A model generated the notes under the pieces. It saw nothing but the letters and a program-made list of their open reading frames with translations. It had not been told where the DNA came from and did not search any database. Made by a program: the position numbers and the translations under genes. A stretch of 64,000 nucleotides of DNA. It comes from Parus major (taxonomy: Eukaryota > Chordata > Aves > Passeriformes > Paridae). This document shows, in pieces, positions 37,601 to 49,352 of the stretch. Each line of letters opens with the position of its first letter. Position 1 is the first letter of the stretch. The stretch spans positions 26,917,277 to 26,981,276 of the forward strand of contig NC_031771.1 of the NCBI RefSeq assembly GCF_001522545.3, written 5' to 3'.

Positions 37601-38571
37601 TACAAATCTTACTGAATACAGAAGATTATTTTGCTAACAAATTCCATTATCTACTTTTAGGATAGCATAGTCTTACACAGTTCTAAAGAAAGTACAGAAA
37701 GTGAACCTACAGTTAAAATTAAGTCATTCACAGAGTTGAGACTACCCTTGGGCCAAAGACAGCAGTATTGTAATATTTAACTCTCTTTCCAGATTTTATT
37801 ATTTATCACACAGACCTTGTATAACTGCTCCAGCATATGGACTATCTGTAACATCATATGCTATGCATTTTGGACACCTCAAAAGAACAGGTAATCAAAG
37901 AACTGGAGGGAATTTTTTATTGCTTAGCAGACTTTCTCAGGTTTAGTCCTTACATGTGATTCACTGAGGAGATGAACCGTACCCACATCTTATTCATACA
38001 TTCTGTGTATTTTTGAAAAGCAATGCATTAAGACTCTTTAGCATGTAAAGGCCTACTTAAACCCGGAACAGCTTCCACTAGCCTTCACAGCTCAACAAGC
38101 CGGAAAATCTTGGATGACAGTGCCCCTCTCTGGTCAGAAGAGATGAGTGCATATTTGCCGGTTCTTACAAAACCAGTACTCTTGACTAGTGAGCTGCTTT
38201 AAAACTATCCAAAATGCTCTGATTAAGAGTGACAAAATGTTCAGACATTAACTTGGAGTTGAATATTCTTCCTTGATTTATAACCAGAATATGTTGGCTT
38301 TCTTCACATGAAACCTATAGTATGCTGTGTCATTCAAGAACACATTTTACATTTAATATACTCATCAGAGCTGAAGCTATCCCAGACTGCAAGTCACAAT
38401 ACCTCCAAGCTCCAATTAAAGGTTGAGATTCTGAACCAAAACTCATATTTTTAAACTCAAAAGTTATATGTTACCTTGGGAAAAGCACAATAGCTGTACA
38501 CACAAGGCATAAAGCTTGGATTGGTGTACTATGGTCCACAAGTAAATAACTAGCAAAAGGACACAAATTAC
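34635..38571 (-). other. DCHS2: DCHS2 intron, nothing else seen
   Basis: The intron has donor GTAATTT at 38571 and acceptor at 34635. A slightly GC-rich patch at 37130-37260 has overlapping open frames on both strands but no motif I recognise. Confidence 0.7.
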
Positions 38572-38811
38572 CTGCATCTTGGTCCGCAGCCTCCACTCTT
38601 ATGACAAACTCCCCTGGATCTCGGTTTTCATGAACAGCAGTCTCATAAAGTTGCTTCAGAAATATTGGGGTCTCATCGTTCACATCAAGAACGATGACAG
38701 TTAGAACTTGTGTAGCAGAGAGAGCTGGGCTGCCATCATCAAGAGCTATGAGTGTCAAACTGTAGCGCTCCTGAACCTCATGGTCTAGAAACTGGGCTGT
38801 AGTTAAGAGTC
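38572..38811 (-). CDS. DCHS2: DCHS2 exon: repeat end, linker and repeat start
   Basis: The exon is 240 bp, phase 1 to phase 1. It reads LLTTAQFLDHEVQERYSLTL, ALDDGSPALSATQ, linker LDVNDETPIF and the next repeat up to ADQDAG at donor GTAATTTG. The linker carries DVNDE where DxNDN is usual. The acceptor is TTTAAATTAG. Confidence 0.94.
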
Positions 38812-39742
38812 CTAATTTAAAGAAAAAAGGTTTTAAAAAAGTATCCTGCTCCAGGTTAAGATCCTAGCTGTTCCAGCACTCACAGTTTCAATGCAGCATT
38901 ACCACCACTGCTGCAAGGTATCCAGACTTTGCAGTCATTCATTACCTGTGATTACCTCTACAGTGCTAATTAGCCAGAAATACTGCCTTTGGCATCCAGA
39001 GAAATTTGGATTAATGGAAAACTCAAGTGAAGCTCAGACATTGCTTATTACTTAACTTTGGGCTTAACTTTTTAACTTTATTTAACTTAAGTGTTTGTCT
39101 TCTTTTGCACGTAAGTTATGCAGTTAGGAGCTCTATAAATCAGTGTCAGCTGCATCATGTAATGGATTCAAAATCAGAATAAGAACCAGAAAATATTACA
39201 ACTATCAAGGTAATATTTGCATTGTGAGAACATAGTACAATAGTTAGAAACCAGAGAATTTCAGGGGACTGAAGAACTAAATTCATCAGCACTTTGAACC
39301 TCCACTGAACACATTCCACCCACAGTGTAATGCAAACTCCTCGATCTCAACTTTGCCTTTCCTCATGAGTACATATCATAACATATGTGTGCACGTGCTT
39401 TAAGTATGCATCATTCCAAAATCAGAATGAAGTATTTCACTGCACCCATTTTCTTCCCACCTTCCTTAATGCACCACTGGAAGATGCCCCAGTACACCTA
39501 CACAACACAGTAACAGTGTTATGCCAAAATTTTTGAGCTGAGTCTCACAGAGCTTGACCACTGTGTGCTGTACTGCCCTGCTTGTATAGTGCTCTGCCCA
39601 AAGCAATCACCCCTGAGGACAGTAAGTCACCTGGGCAGAGTGCCACACTAATGTGGTATTTCACTATTGCATGGTATGCACTCCCAAATGTTACTGTGAA
39701 AATCACAACACAAGAAACCCCAGAGAAGAGAAGTTGCAGTAC
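38812..39742 (-). other. DCHS2: DCHS2 intron, nothing else seen
   Basis: The donor is GTACTGC at 39742 and the acceptor at 38812. I see no repeat or extra exon. Confidence 0.75.
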
Positions 39743-40577
39743 CTGTGATTTTATCCAGTACAAATGCTTTGTTTTCATTGCCTGAAAGAATGTGATACGT
39801 TACTTGTCCATTTCTTCCCTCATCTGGATCCTTTGCAATTATGTGGTGTATAAGGAAGCCCACCTCCACATCCTCCAGGACATAGGAAACAGGCGAAGAC
39901 ATAAAACTGGGACTGTTGTCATTGATATCTAAAATAACAATTTTCACAGCCAGGGAATCCAGCCGACGATCAGTCAAATTTATTGCCTGGTCTTCTGCAA
40001 ACACCGTTAAGATCACAGAATGAGTAGTCTCCCTGTCTAGTAGAGAAGCTGTGGTCAAGGTGCCATACAAAGGGTGAATAAGAAATGGATTTTCACCCAT
40101 GTCACTAATTTCTAAGGAGTACTCTATTTTGCTGTTCAAAAAACTGCCATCTCCATCCTTTGCATTGAATGTGTAAACCAGAGTGCCAACAGGTACATTT
40201 TCTTCTATGCCAATCACCACAAAGTCATCCTGAAAATATGGAGAATGATCATTCTTATCTTCCACATCAATACTTAGGAGTACAGTGCTATTTTGTGGGG
40301 GATTATTATAATCCCTTATAATAACTTGCAAAAGAAAGTGTGAATCTGTTTCATAGTCAAGCTCCTTAGAAAGATAAAGGTCTCCTGTCAAGCTGTCTAT
40401 TTCAAAATGAACATTATCATCTTCAGCAATACTGAAATGCAGTTTCCTGTTAAGTGCCAGATGGTTACCCGGTGCCTTCAGAGAATCCAACACTTGTGCA
40501 GGTTTAAAATTTTCAGGTATGACTAAGTGCTTGAAGTCTTGAGAAAAGCCAGATCTCCCACTGGGAAGTGGGATCAC
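39743..40577 (-). CDS. DCHS2: DCHS2 exon: more than two EC repeats
   Basis: The exon is 835 bp, phase 0 to phase 1. It opens at a repeat boundary with VIPLPSGRSGFSQDF, where no DxNDN linker is present. The following strand reads LKAPGNHLALNRKLHFSI without the AxDxDxG calcium motif. Two ordinary linkers follow (VEDKNDHSPYF and LDINDNSPSF). It ends in KAFVLDKITG with the glycine split at donor GTACTG. The acceptor is GTTTTGGTTGCAG. Confidence 0.95.
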
Positions 40578-41766
40578 CTGCAACCAAAACAAAGTTGAAT
40601 ATTTAATATAAATTGAATTTTACTGTAATTATGAATATTGCAATGTGTAGTGGACTGCCCCTGACTGGATGCCAGGTACCAGCAAAGCTGCTTTCTCACT
40701 CCCCTTTGCCACTGGACAGGGGACAGAAAACATAATAAAAGTTCATGAGCTGAGATAAGGGCAAGGACAGATCACTCAGCAAATACGACGACAGCCAGAA
40801 CAGACTAGAATTAGAGATATTAACTGAAGTTACTGCTAACAAAATCAGAGCAGGATAACGAGAAGTAAAATATGACCTTAAAAACACACCTTCCCTCCCA
40901 CCCCTCCCTCCTTCCCAGCACTACCTGCTCCTCCAGGGGTGCAGGGAGACAGGGAATGAGGGTTACATTCAGTTCATCACCCATTGCTCAGGGAGAGGAT
41001 TCCTTTAACTCTCTTTAACTGTGGGAACAGCATTTGCCTTGCCTGGACCAAAGCATGTTACTACAAGCTATCCAAAATTAACCATCTTTAGGGTGAGTTG
41101 AAAAGCGCAGCCTCAATGACATTCAGCCTCTGACAGAGGAGTGCACAGGTGGCCTGGACAAAGCAGCCCCACTGTGGCTCCATGAGCTGCAGGTGGCTTG
41201 CTATGGAATAAGCACATGCTGCATTTCACACTCCCATGAAGAGCAGCCTTGTATAAACCAGCACAGAGAAATGAGATATCCTTCTACCAGGTTATAGAGA
41301 CAGAATTCAGAAAAGAGAGAAACTTACTGCAGAAAACAAAAAAGTCTACTCTCTTCTCCACTTCCAGCCCTACTTGATATTTATTTTTCTTTCTGCCTAC
41401 CTGAATATTTTCATCTTATTTTCCAGTGTTTCAAATGATCAGTGATTTCCAATCATTTCCAATTTCCAACGATTCTAATGCACAAGCATCATCTATTTGC
41501 AAGATGATTCAGAACGCTGTTAAGCATTCTTAACAAATCAAAAAGAGTCTGCCCGCTCATTTCCTCTCTCAACAGAAAAACAGCTAAGGAAAATTACCAT
41601 ATGACAAGGTGCTTACAATTTTTAATTTCTTTTTTTCAGTTTATTTCCAAACCTTCTTCCAAAATTGTTTTTCTTCCCCTGAAATAAACTAAGCATTTCA
41701 CATGATTGTTCTATCGTTCTATCTATCGCTCTATCTATATATCTATTGTACAGTGCAAATAAGTAC
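40578..41766 (-). other. DCHS2: DCHS2 intron with an LTR and a short microsatellite
   Basis: The donor is GTACTTATT at 41766 and the acceptor at 40578. An LTR begins at 40646. A degenerate CTAT tetranucleotide tract lies at about 41710-41747. Nothing else is seen. Confidence 0.75.
40646..40990 (-). mobile_element. Songbird-type endogenous retrovirus LTR (solo, partial)
   Basis: The plus strand starts TGTAGTGGACTGCCCCTGAC, then TGGATGCCAGGTACC and GGACAGGGGACAGAAAACAT. Its reverse complement matches, block by block, the 3' part of the element at 60.37-61.04 kb. Shared parts are the C-rich patch before a T-rich tract, the CTCATTA/CTCGTTATCCTGCTCTGA region, and the terminal GGTACCTGGCATCCAG. 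The far edge is uncertain. No retroviral gene is visible, so it is a solo or truncated LTR. Confidence 0.75.
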
Positions 41767-41924
41767 CTGGATGTAAATAGCAGCACGTCCTTGAAGCGAA
41801 GGCATCCCCTGGTCCTTGGCTGTGACTGTCATTCTGTAGTCGGATCTCTCAGCATGTGACAGAGGCTGGGTTGTTCTTAACTCTCCACTGACAGCATCAA
41901 TCTGGAAGTATCCTATATCCCCTT
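41767..41924 (-). CDS. DCHS2: DCHS2 exon: second half of an EC repeat
   Basis: The exon is 158 bp, phase 1 to phase 0. It reads GDIGYFQIDAVSGELRTTQP, then AERSDYRMTVTAKDQG and IYIQ at donor GTACTTA. DRE is replaced by HAERS. The acceptor is TTTTACCCCACAG. It joins VLYSVES of the upstream short exon. Confidence 0.93.
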
Positions 41925-42647
41925 CTGTGGGGTAAAAATGGATATGCGTTATTGCAAATCAGTAACAGCTTGCCTCCATAGTACTGAACATTGAAATAAA
42001 CAGTGAAAAAAGAACAGGACCCAAAAGGAAAGGAACCTGCTGCACTCATTTGGATCTCTCTGGCTTGTTTGGTTCACCTCCTCTTCTTTCATTGAGTACA
42101 CAGTTATTATAAATCACTTAATGTGGATTGAGAAAAACATGGAGAGAAACTCCAAAGAGTACTAAAGCAACTGCCCAGTTTCATACCAACTTTACTCACA
42201 CCAGTGGTGTGTGCATCAGGAGGGCAACAGATAGCCCAGGACTGGTCTTCCTATTTCTAACCTTGGCAGACAGGGCCAGAGAAAGAATTAAGTAAGAATT
42301 AATTAAGAATTAGTTAGTCTCCAAACTGACACAAAGGGTCAAGTATCTCCTGTGAGTTGAAGATTATGGGACCAGCAAAGAGCACTGTTGACCCCTATGA
42401 TACATCTTGACTGCAGTGATGCCACCTGCCCTGCTTGTGCTCTGCCAGCAGCCAGCTGGGGACAGCTGCAATCTTACAGTAAGCTGTTGCAGGGCAACAA
42501 CGTTGGAAATTATGCTTATATCTTTCATCAAGGACTGGTGGCACCCTAATAAGTGGCTTTTAATAAAAGTTATTACTTGCAGCCACACCATTTATTTGAG
42601 AGTTGCAAAGAATACTTTTACCAGAGATGAATAAATAGTTCTTCATG

Positions 42648-42882
42648 ACTTAGAATTACAGAATCATTTAAGCTGAAAAATATCCTTAAGATCAAGTGCA
42701 TGATCTTTAACTCAACACAGCCAAGTTCACTAAACCATACCCCTAAGTACCATGTCTAGGTGTCTTTTAAATAACTCTGAGGAAGGTGACTCTACCACCT
42801 CCCTGGGCAGTCTGTTCCAATGTTTGACAAACTATTAAGTAAAGGAATTTTTCCTAATGTCCAATTTAAACCTCCCCTGGAA
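42648..42882 (-). mobile_element. CR1 LINE 3'-end fragment
   Basis: The plus strand reads as the reverse complement of CR1: ACTTAGAATTACAGAATCAT, CTACCACCTCCCTGGGCAGT, CTGTTCCAATG and GGAATTTTTCCTAATGTCCA. The blocks are diverged but in the usual order. Confidence 0.85.
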
Positions 42883-45800
42883 AAAGAGACTGACACATAG
42901 CTCCCCTATTTTTAAGAAATGGAATACAAATTACTTTCAAATTTTAGTAAAATGGGAAAGTATCTATTACTTTGTATTCATCACCAGAAACAGGAAAAAT
43001 CACAATTGTTGTAAGTACTTCTCTCTTAGAATACTATCCAAACAGCTTTCTGTTATGTGAATTTTTAATAAGGTGTGCTAGGGGGTTAAATAAAGCCATG
43101 CACCATAACAGCTGCTATTATAGTAAGCAACTGTGGTAAAAATAATTCAGTGCAGATGCAGTACAGAAAACACACATAAAGAACTGTATTTCCATAAGCA
43201 CCTAAGTGAGCATGAAGTTGTTTACATTCTCCAAATTTGAACATCCAAATTAGTTAACTGCACATATAGATAGTTCACTTTTGTATCCAATTATATCATC
43301 TGCAACTGTAAAATATTTGCACCTGTAACATTTGAAGGAAAAAAACCACTCAGCAAACTAGTTAGAAAACTGGGTTTTCACAACCAACAAATAGGATTTT
43401 TTTCAATATTGTTCTGCTATTTTTTGCATGAATATAGCTTTCTAATTCTCCATCAGTCCCTCCTGGGTTGAGTCTTGCTGTCTGGAACATTAACAAGGAA
43501 ATTGCTAACAAAAGGAAACAATATATAGAGACAATTATATTGAATGAGACAGTCTTGCATTTTGCATTTTCCATGGTAGTTTCAAAATATTAATGCTGCT
43601 ATATTACTGTTTTCATAAATAGCTTTTGGTTTACTTTCCTGGTGTACGTCCCAACAATACGTCTACAGTCGCAGATCTGCTATTTTGTTTTGTTCCATAT
43701 AATGTTTCATGACAGAAAATCCCAGCTAAGCAAAAGTCACAGGAGATATGAGAAACAGAACATATAATGTGAATTGCATGGATATATTTTCAGTATTTTG
43801 CTAAAACCTAGACTTACACTAAAATTCAAATATTGCATGAAATAGTTTTGTGCATATTTTGGTGGCAATAAAAGTAACAAAAAAATATGAAAATATTGGA
43901 AAAAGACATTATATAGAAGAAAAACCCCTTGGGACTTCCATTTTATAAGTGTTTTGCATTTTCTTTTTTTTTATCTGGTACCACACTGTAAGGACAGTCA
44001 AACCTGAAATGTCCCATTTCTATTTTCTGGTATTTTTATCAAACTATTTTAAAAATGTATTCTAAGTACAGCCATTTGAATGAAAGCCAGAAAAAACTTT
44101 TACACTGAGAAAAAAGTTTAACACCTATCCAGCATGTCAGTCATTGTTCTGAAAGCTCATGCTCCCTGCATTTCCAAAAAACATTTCCTTAGCTCTCATC
44201 TCCATAAGTCACCTGCATTAGACAACTGCTGCTTATATCATATACACCCTAAATGTGTCCTTTTGTGTCTGAGGAGAAAAGGAAGAAAGTATATGAGAAA
44301 TAGATAAGAAATAAGGAAACTGGAAAGAGCAGATAAAGCATGAAACAGAAAAAAATTAAATCTCTCAATACCTAGACCCTAATGGCCCCAGTCTCTCTTG
44401 AGCTTGCAAAAGTAACCTGGCAATAAACACATATATTTTTACAATTAATTTTTTCACCTCTGCCTTGTCCCACCTGTTGGCCAGATTTTCATTTACATGA
44501 GGTTCTCCAAAACTCAGACACTCTCTCAGCTCTGTGCTCTCAAAGATGATCACAGAAACTGTGATATAAAAAAAAACCAAACAAAAAAAACAAAAAAAAA
44601 GAAATACCAAGCAACGTGTTACTGTGAACTCTGGCTGGCTGAACATTCAGGCCTTACAGAAACTGGCATTTAGGCAAAATGGCCCAGAGAGCAGACACAA
44701 AATAACACTAGAGATTTCTCAGAGATTAGTGACCTCAGCACTATATTTTTACCTCATTTCTTGAACAACTGTTTCTTTCCTAGGTGTTAAAATACTTAGT
44801 GCCCTGACCACGTCCTTTTCCTTTGAGATGATGGAAAAGTTGCTTCCCTTAACAGAAAAGAGGAAGGCAATGTCATGGCTCCCAGAAAACCTGAACATGA
44901 TGAGGGCTCCTGCAGAAATGTAACCCTCTGCAGGTCTAGGAATGCTCCCTACAAGCTGCTTGCTACTCATTCTGGAGAACAAGGACTTCTTCATAGACAC
45001 ATGGACAGCACTTGCCAATTTGTGATGTTAGCAGTGTAACTAGACTTCTCTTGGCACTTGCATGGCCAAGGGCTAATGTTGCATTTACATAATTGCTCGA
45101 AATGTAACTGCAGAAGCCTCTGTCAATGCTAGTCTTAACACACAAAGCAGTAGTTCCAGATGCCCTACAAATATACATTAATTTTTGTTATAAATGCCAT
45201 ACGACACCCTATTGATAGTCATAAAGAAGACCAGGCAAACCACTTTCCTACTGTCAGCATCACTACGGAATAAACAGTACACACAGCTGGGATTAACCTC
45301 CCTCTGAATTAGTGATAACAGGGAAGTGGAGGTAGGGTCATGTGACCACCCACTTCCATACACATACATTATCATAGGATGATTTGCTTTGATTTTCTAG
45401 GGAGAGGAAGGGACATTTTGAAGGAAACACTTCCCTGTAACCTAAATTCACCTGGTATGTTAACCTCACAGTTCTTTTACAGATTTTTGCTCATGGATTT
45501 TGTTATCATTTGTCATTAACATTCCTACACAGTTTAATATACTGCTGCTATCTTGACATTTCTTTAACATCTCAAGAATATTAAAAATTACCCAGCAACA
45601 TTTACAAGCTTAACAGCTGGCACTTGCAGCTCTTCATCTTGTGGCAGTCCCACGACTGAAGAATAGAGCACTGGTCTGCATGGAGTTCCCCAATTAACCT
45701 GCTGTCTCGCAGTTTAACAAATATGGCTGTAAATCAGATCGTATTTCTTCTTCATCTTCAAGTACTGAACAATGTCCCAGAACTAGAAAATACTATTTTA

Positions 45801-45982
45801 AATATAAACCAGGCAAAAACTTCACCATGAAACAGAAGACCAGATGTTAAAGGCTGTGAGCCAACTAACAACAAAAATTAGTATCAGAGAAGCTCAGCTG
45901 TTTCTGGATTTGTTTATCAGGAAAATATCTAGTTCCAAGGCTGGGAAGGATTTTTTAGTGGTTTTTCAGTTTGAAAGGGAGT

Positions 45983-45998
45983 GGGGGGGGGGGGGGGG
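45983..45998 (+). repeat. G16 homopolymer run
   Basis: Sixteen consecutive G residues lie in the intron, followed by further G-runs (GATGGGGGTG). The length is prone to sequencing error. Confidence 0.95.
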
Positions 45999-47352
45999 AA
46001 GATGGGGGTGTGTTTGCTGCTGTTTTTATCCTTTTGTTCTTTCCAGAGACAGCTTTTGCAAGACCAGTCATATTTTGTGTAGCTAGTCATTTTTATAATT
46101 TGGACTCTTTCTTTCTCCTTTCTGGGGCTCTACAGTGAAGTCAGTAAGAAAATCCAATGTGCTGTTTGAAGGAAGGGGATATAGTTAGATACATGAACAG
46201 GCCATGAACAGGCCGAGACCCCTGAAAAACACTTCCTGTATTGCTTGGCCATCACTCTTCAAACAAAGGGTTGCACACTACTCGTTCCCTTTTTCACAAG
46301 GGGGATCTTTTTTGTGCAAAATATTCTTACTCACAATGTCACAAAGTCTAAGATACCATCCAGTTCTCTCTGGAATATAAGCAGTCATTTATATCTGAAT
46401 TAAGGCAATAATGTTTTCTTGCTCTGATGAAACAGTAAGCTCTACTTGCAAATTACTATAGGTTACAAATCCCAACCTTAAAAAGTATTGATTACATTAA
46501 ACTGGTAGAATAGAACATAAACCAAACAAAAAGAAATGGTTCTGTTCCTGGTAGCTCGTTTTGAAGCAATACTGAAGGAAAACAGGAGGAACAGACCTGT
46601 CTTCCCTCCTGGTTATGGATGGAGTTCTCACTTTTATGGAAGTGTAGCAAGTGGTGTGCAGCAAAACCAGATATCACATTATGTCTCCTACTGGTATTAA
46701 TGCCCCAGTCCTTATCATGCTCTAATTTAGGACTGCTCTGTTATTAATTTCACTGCAAACAAAACTGGATCCTATAGCTTACCCCAGAAGTGAACTACTA
46801 CATCTGGGAATTATGGGAAAAATTAAAGAACTGTTTTTAAGCAGCTATGCTATGTCAGGTTAACACAGTGCTAAGCAAAGGGTGGAACCTGAACTAAAAC
46901 CCACAAACCTCATTGTTTACTCAGATTATCTGCTGATCCCTCTGATCCCTGTCTCAGACTGTCACAAACTGTTATTTTAGCAGGAAAATTTTCAACTGGC
47001 TATGGGAAAAGGGAGAACATTTTTCCTTTAAGATATTAAGCAACTGACTAAAATACTCAGCTGTACAGTACAAGGTCATGGTCCTACTCTTTTCTGAGTG
47101 CTGTTTGAACAATCTTTGACCAGTCACAGAAGCAACTAAACCCCATGAAAGATGGGGCAGAGAGCAAAGGGAGGCAAGGCAGCTGCTTGCACATCCTCAG
47201 ATACTTCATGAGACACAAGATGGTGCTGATTCCTATTTACAAAGGCAGCATTATTCGGTCAGACACAAAATAAATATGTATGATACATGGCTTTCTAAAA
47301 TGCTTGTTATTTTAATGTATCTTTCTGTATTAGTAACCCTTTAAATTCTTAC

Positions 47353-47452
47353 CTGATTCTACTGAATACAATACAACACCGTTGTTTCCAGAATCGAAGT
47401 CTTTTGCAAAGATGGTGGTAACAAGCGTCCCTGATGGCTGCCCTTCCAAAAC
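47353..47452 (-). CDS. DCHS2: DCHS2 exon: first half of an EC repeat
   Basis: The exon is 100 bp, phase 0 to phase 1. It reads VLEGQPSGTLVTTIF, then AKDFDSGNNGVVLYSVES, with an intact DFDSG calcium motif. The acceptor is TTTGGTGACAG and the donor GTAAGAAT. The preceding exon, which should supply the DxNDN linker and first strand, runs into the assembly gap. Confidence 0.92.
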
Positions 47453-47816
47453 CTGTCACCAAACAGTTTATAAATTATAAATTTTATAATTTTATAAAGT
47501 TTATAAATCATTTGCAATTATACATGGATAAAGCCAGTCTTAAAACAAATCCCTTGCCATAACACGAGAGCTTAGCTGCTGCTCCATTCTCCAGTTCAGC
47601 AGTATTTACGGCAAGTGCAACGAGCATTTCTGGAGACGGTTAAACAGCAGAGTTCCAGCAGCCCTCTGCCGCGGTCTGCACAGAGCGCTAACTCGAACAT
47701 CTTTCCTACGGCTCGGAGGTGGGAAACGAAGCGAACAGCACTACGCCGGCGCTGTCCCCGAGAGCCGGCGGCTCTGGGAAGCCCCGCAGTTGGCGGTGCG
47801 GCCGCGGGGCGGCGCT
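47453..47816 (-). other. DCHS2: Probable DCHS2 intron, GC-rich at its 5' side
   Basis: This stretch lies between the gap and the next exon. Just below the gap it is very GC-rich and CpG-rich (about 47690-47816). All three minus-strand frames were inspected and none continues as cadherin sequence, so the donor site is most likely inside the gap. Confidence 0.6.
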
Positions 47817-47856
47817 NNNNNNNNNNNNNNNNNNNNNNNNNNNNNNNNNNNNNNNN
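47817..47856. other. Assembly gap (40 N)
   Basis: Forty undefined bases interrupt an exon immediately after codons for RDRN. The lost part should encode the rest of a DxNDNxPxF linker, the first strand of the next repeat and the donor site. That needs about 12 to 15 codons, close to the gap size if the size is real. Confidence 1.
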
Positions 47857-47990
47857 GTTGCGGTCGCGCACGGAGATGCGCACGGCGGCCGTGGCGCTGC
47901 GCCGGGGCCGGCCCGCGTCCGTCACCAGCACCCGCAGCTCGTGGTGCGCCCGCTCCTCGCGGTCCAGCGCCGCCCAGTTTATGATTTCAC
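47857..47990 (-). CDS. DCHS2: DCHS2 exon (cut by gap): GC-rich second half of an EC repeat
   Basis: The visible part is 134 bp, phase 1 at its start, with acceptor TTGGCCGTCAG. It reads EIINWAALDREERAHHELRV, LVTDAGRPRRSATAA and VRISVRDRN, then the gap. It has a clear DRE motif and completes the repeat that begins in the exon at 49353-50372. Unlike the other exons its codons are strongly G/C-ending and CpG-rich. The true 3' end lies between 47817 and 47856. Confidence 0.9.
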
Positions 47991-49352
47991 CTGACGGCCA
48001 AGGAAAAGGGAGGAGAAAGGGAGTTAGGCGTTTAGCGTACGCTAGCACTCATCTCAGCCCGTGCAATTACGCATTTGACTTCATGTGTAATAATGATACG
48101 TGCCCTCTGATACGTCTGATCACTGACACGAAAACCTCAAACCCCGTTCTGTAGAAACATCTGTCAATAGCAATTTTGCAAATGTACTTTAGAGCCCTAC
48201 GACATTTTTAGTGAGCACTGAACACCCCAGAGCAAAGGTATAAAACAGTGTGAACCAAAGTGCTGACCTTCCAAAGAAATCCATCTGGCCTTCACCACAC
48301 TTCAGGACACATAATACATGAACACTGGGGTTTAACTGCTGACAAGGGGCCTTTATTAATTATGTACATTAATCATAAACCCTTATGCTCCCATACATTC
48401 TAGTAAACCCAGCAAATAAATCTGACCAATCTTCTCTCTATCTACTTAGCCATATCCAATATAACCAGAGATTTGTGGTTGACCAAAGCTCATCACACAG
48501 ATAACCACATGGGTTTTATATATCTTCTTGGTTAACTTCCAGTATTCTGTTTGCCTGTAAGCTTCTGTGAGTGTACTCAAAAGGAACCTGCTTTTATTTT
48601 GAGATTCATATAGAGAAATTCTGGCAATGCCTATTCACTCCACACGGGGACTGGACATCTGGAAACTGGAATTTTCAACAGCAGATCTTTGCTCCCTCCA
48701 TATCATTTTGCTAAACTGGATTATTTACAGTGCCTGTGTCCCTTGAAGGATTCCCTTCCTTTAGGCTTTCCATGCTCTGGTCCCTGGTGTTATACGGTGT
48801 ACACATAGCCCCTATTACTTGAGGCATTAGGGATTCACTACAGAGTACACCCTATGCTGTGAAAAATTTCTCTCAGCCAATTTGACTTCTGTGACGCCAT
48901 GTACAACACAAACTCAGTTTTGATGTCAGTTACAGAAACATTCACAAATATTTTAAATCACTTTGTCTAATTTCATAAGTACCTTTATAGTTACTTATGG
49001 CTGATCTGTACTTTTCAACTCTACTTGATCACAGGCAGAAAAATTTCCCATATGAACTACTGAAGTTATAACTTAAAACTTATTTTTTTTTGGCCAAACA
49101 CTGAAACTTACGCCCAAGTGACATGAACAAAGTAATGAAAAATATAAAATCCTAAGGGCTAGTCCATCTTTCATGAAAATGTATTTGGTTTATTTCATTC
49201 CCCAGATTGTGAAGCTTGGAGTTAAAATATTTATATATCAAGCAAAAAGATTCACAGCAGTTCCCGAAAGCTTTATACTTTACTTCCATACCCTTAGGGA
49301 AGGCTGCTTTCCAAAAGCAGTATTACGCAGATTATAAATCATAAAATGCTAC
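47991..49352 (-). other. DCHS2: DCHS2 intron, nothing else seen
   Basis: The donor is GTAGCATTT at 49352 and the acceptor at 47991. The sequence returns to AT-rich within a few tens of bases of the exon. Confidence 0.75.

Larger units (their letters stand above)
41925..47352 (-). other. DCHS2: DCHS2 intron with a CR1 fragment and a 16-G run
   Basis: The donor is GTAAGAATT at 47352 and the acceptor at 41925. It contains a CR1 remnant near 42648-42882, an A-rich stretch at 44570-44605 and a G16 run at 45983-45998. No further exon is needed, because the flanking half-repeats join. Confidence 0.75.
47690..48000. promoter_or_regulatory. Isolated CpG-rich patch
   Basis: Around the gap, GC and CpG density is far above the rest of the window, for example GCGGCCGTGGCGCTGCGCCG. 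It behaves like a small CpG island inside the gene. It could be an internal promoter, or reflect biased gene conversion in the exon. No initiator, TATA box or 5' UTR can be supported. Confidence 0.3.

Noticed and set aside
47615..48154. Plus-strand frame of 179 codons across the gap
   Set aside because: It is the shadow of the GC-rich cadherin exon on the opposite strand and counts gap bases as coding.
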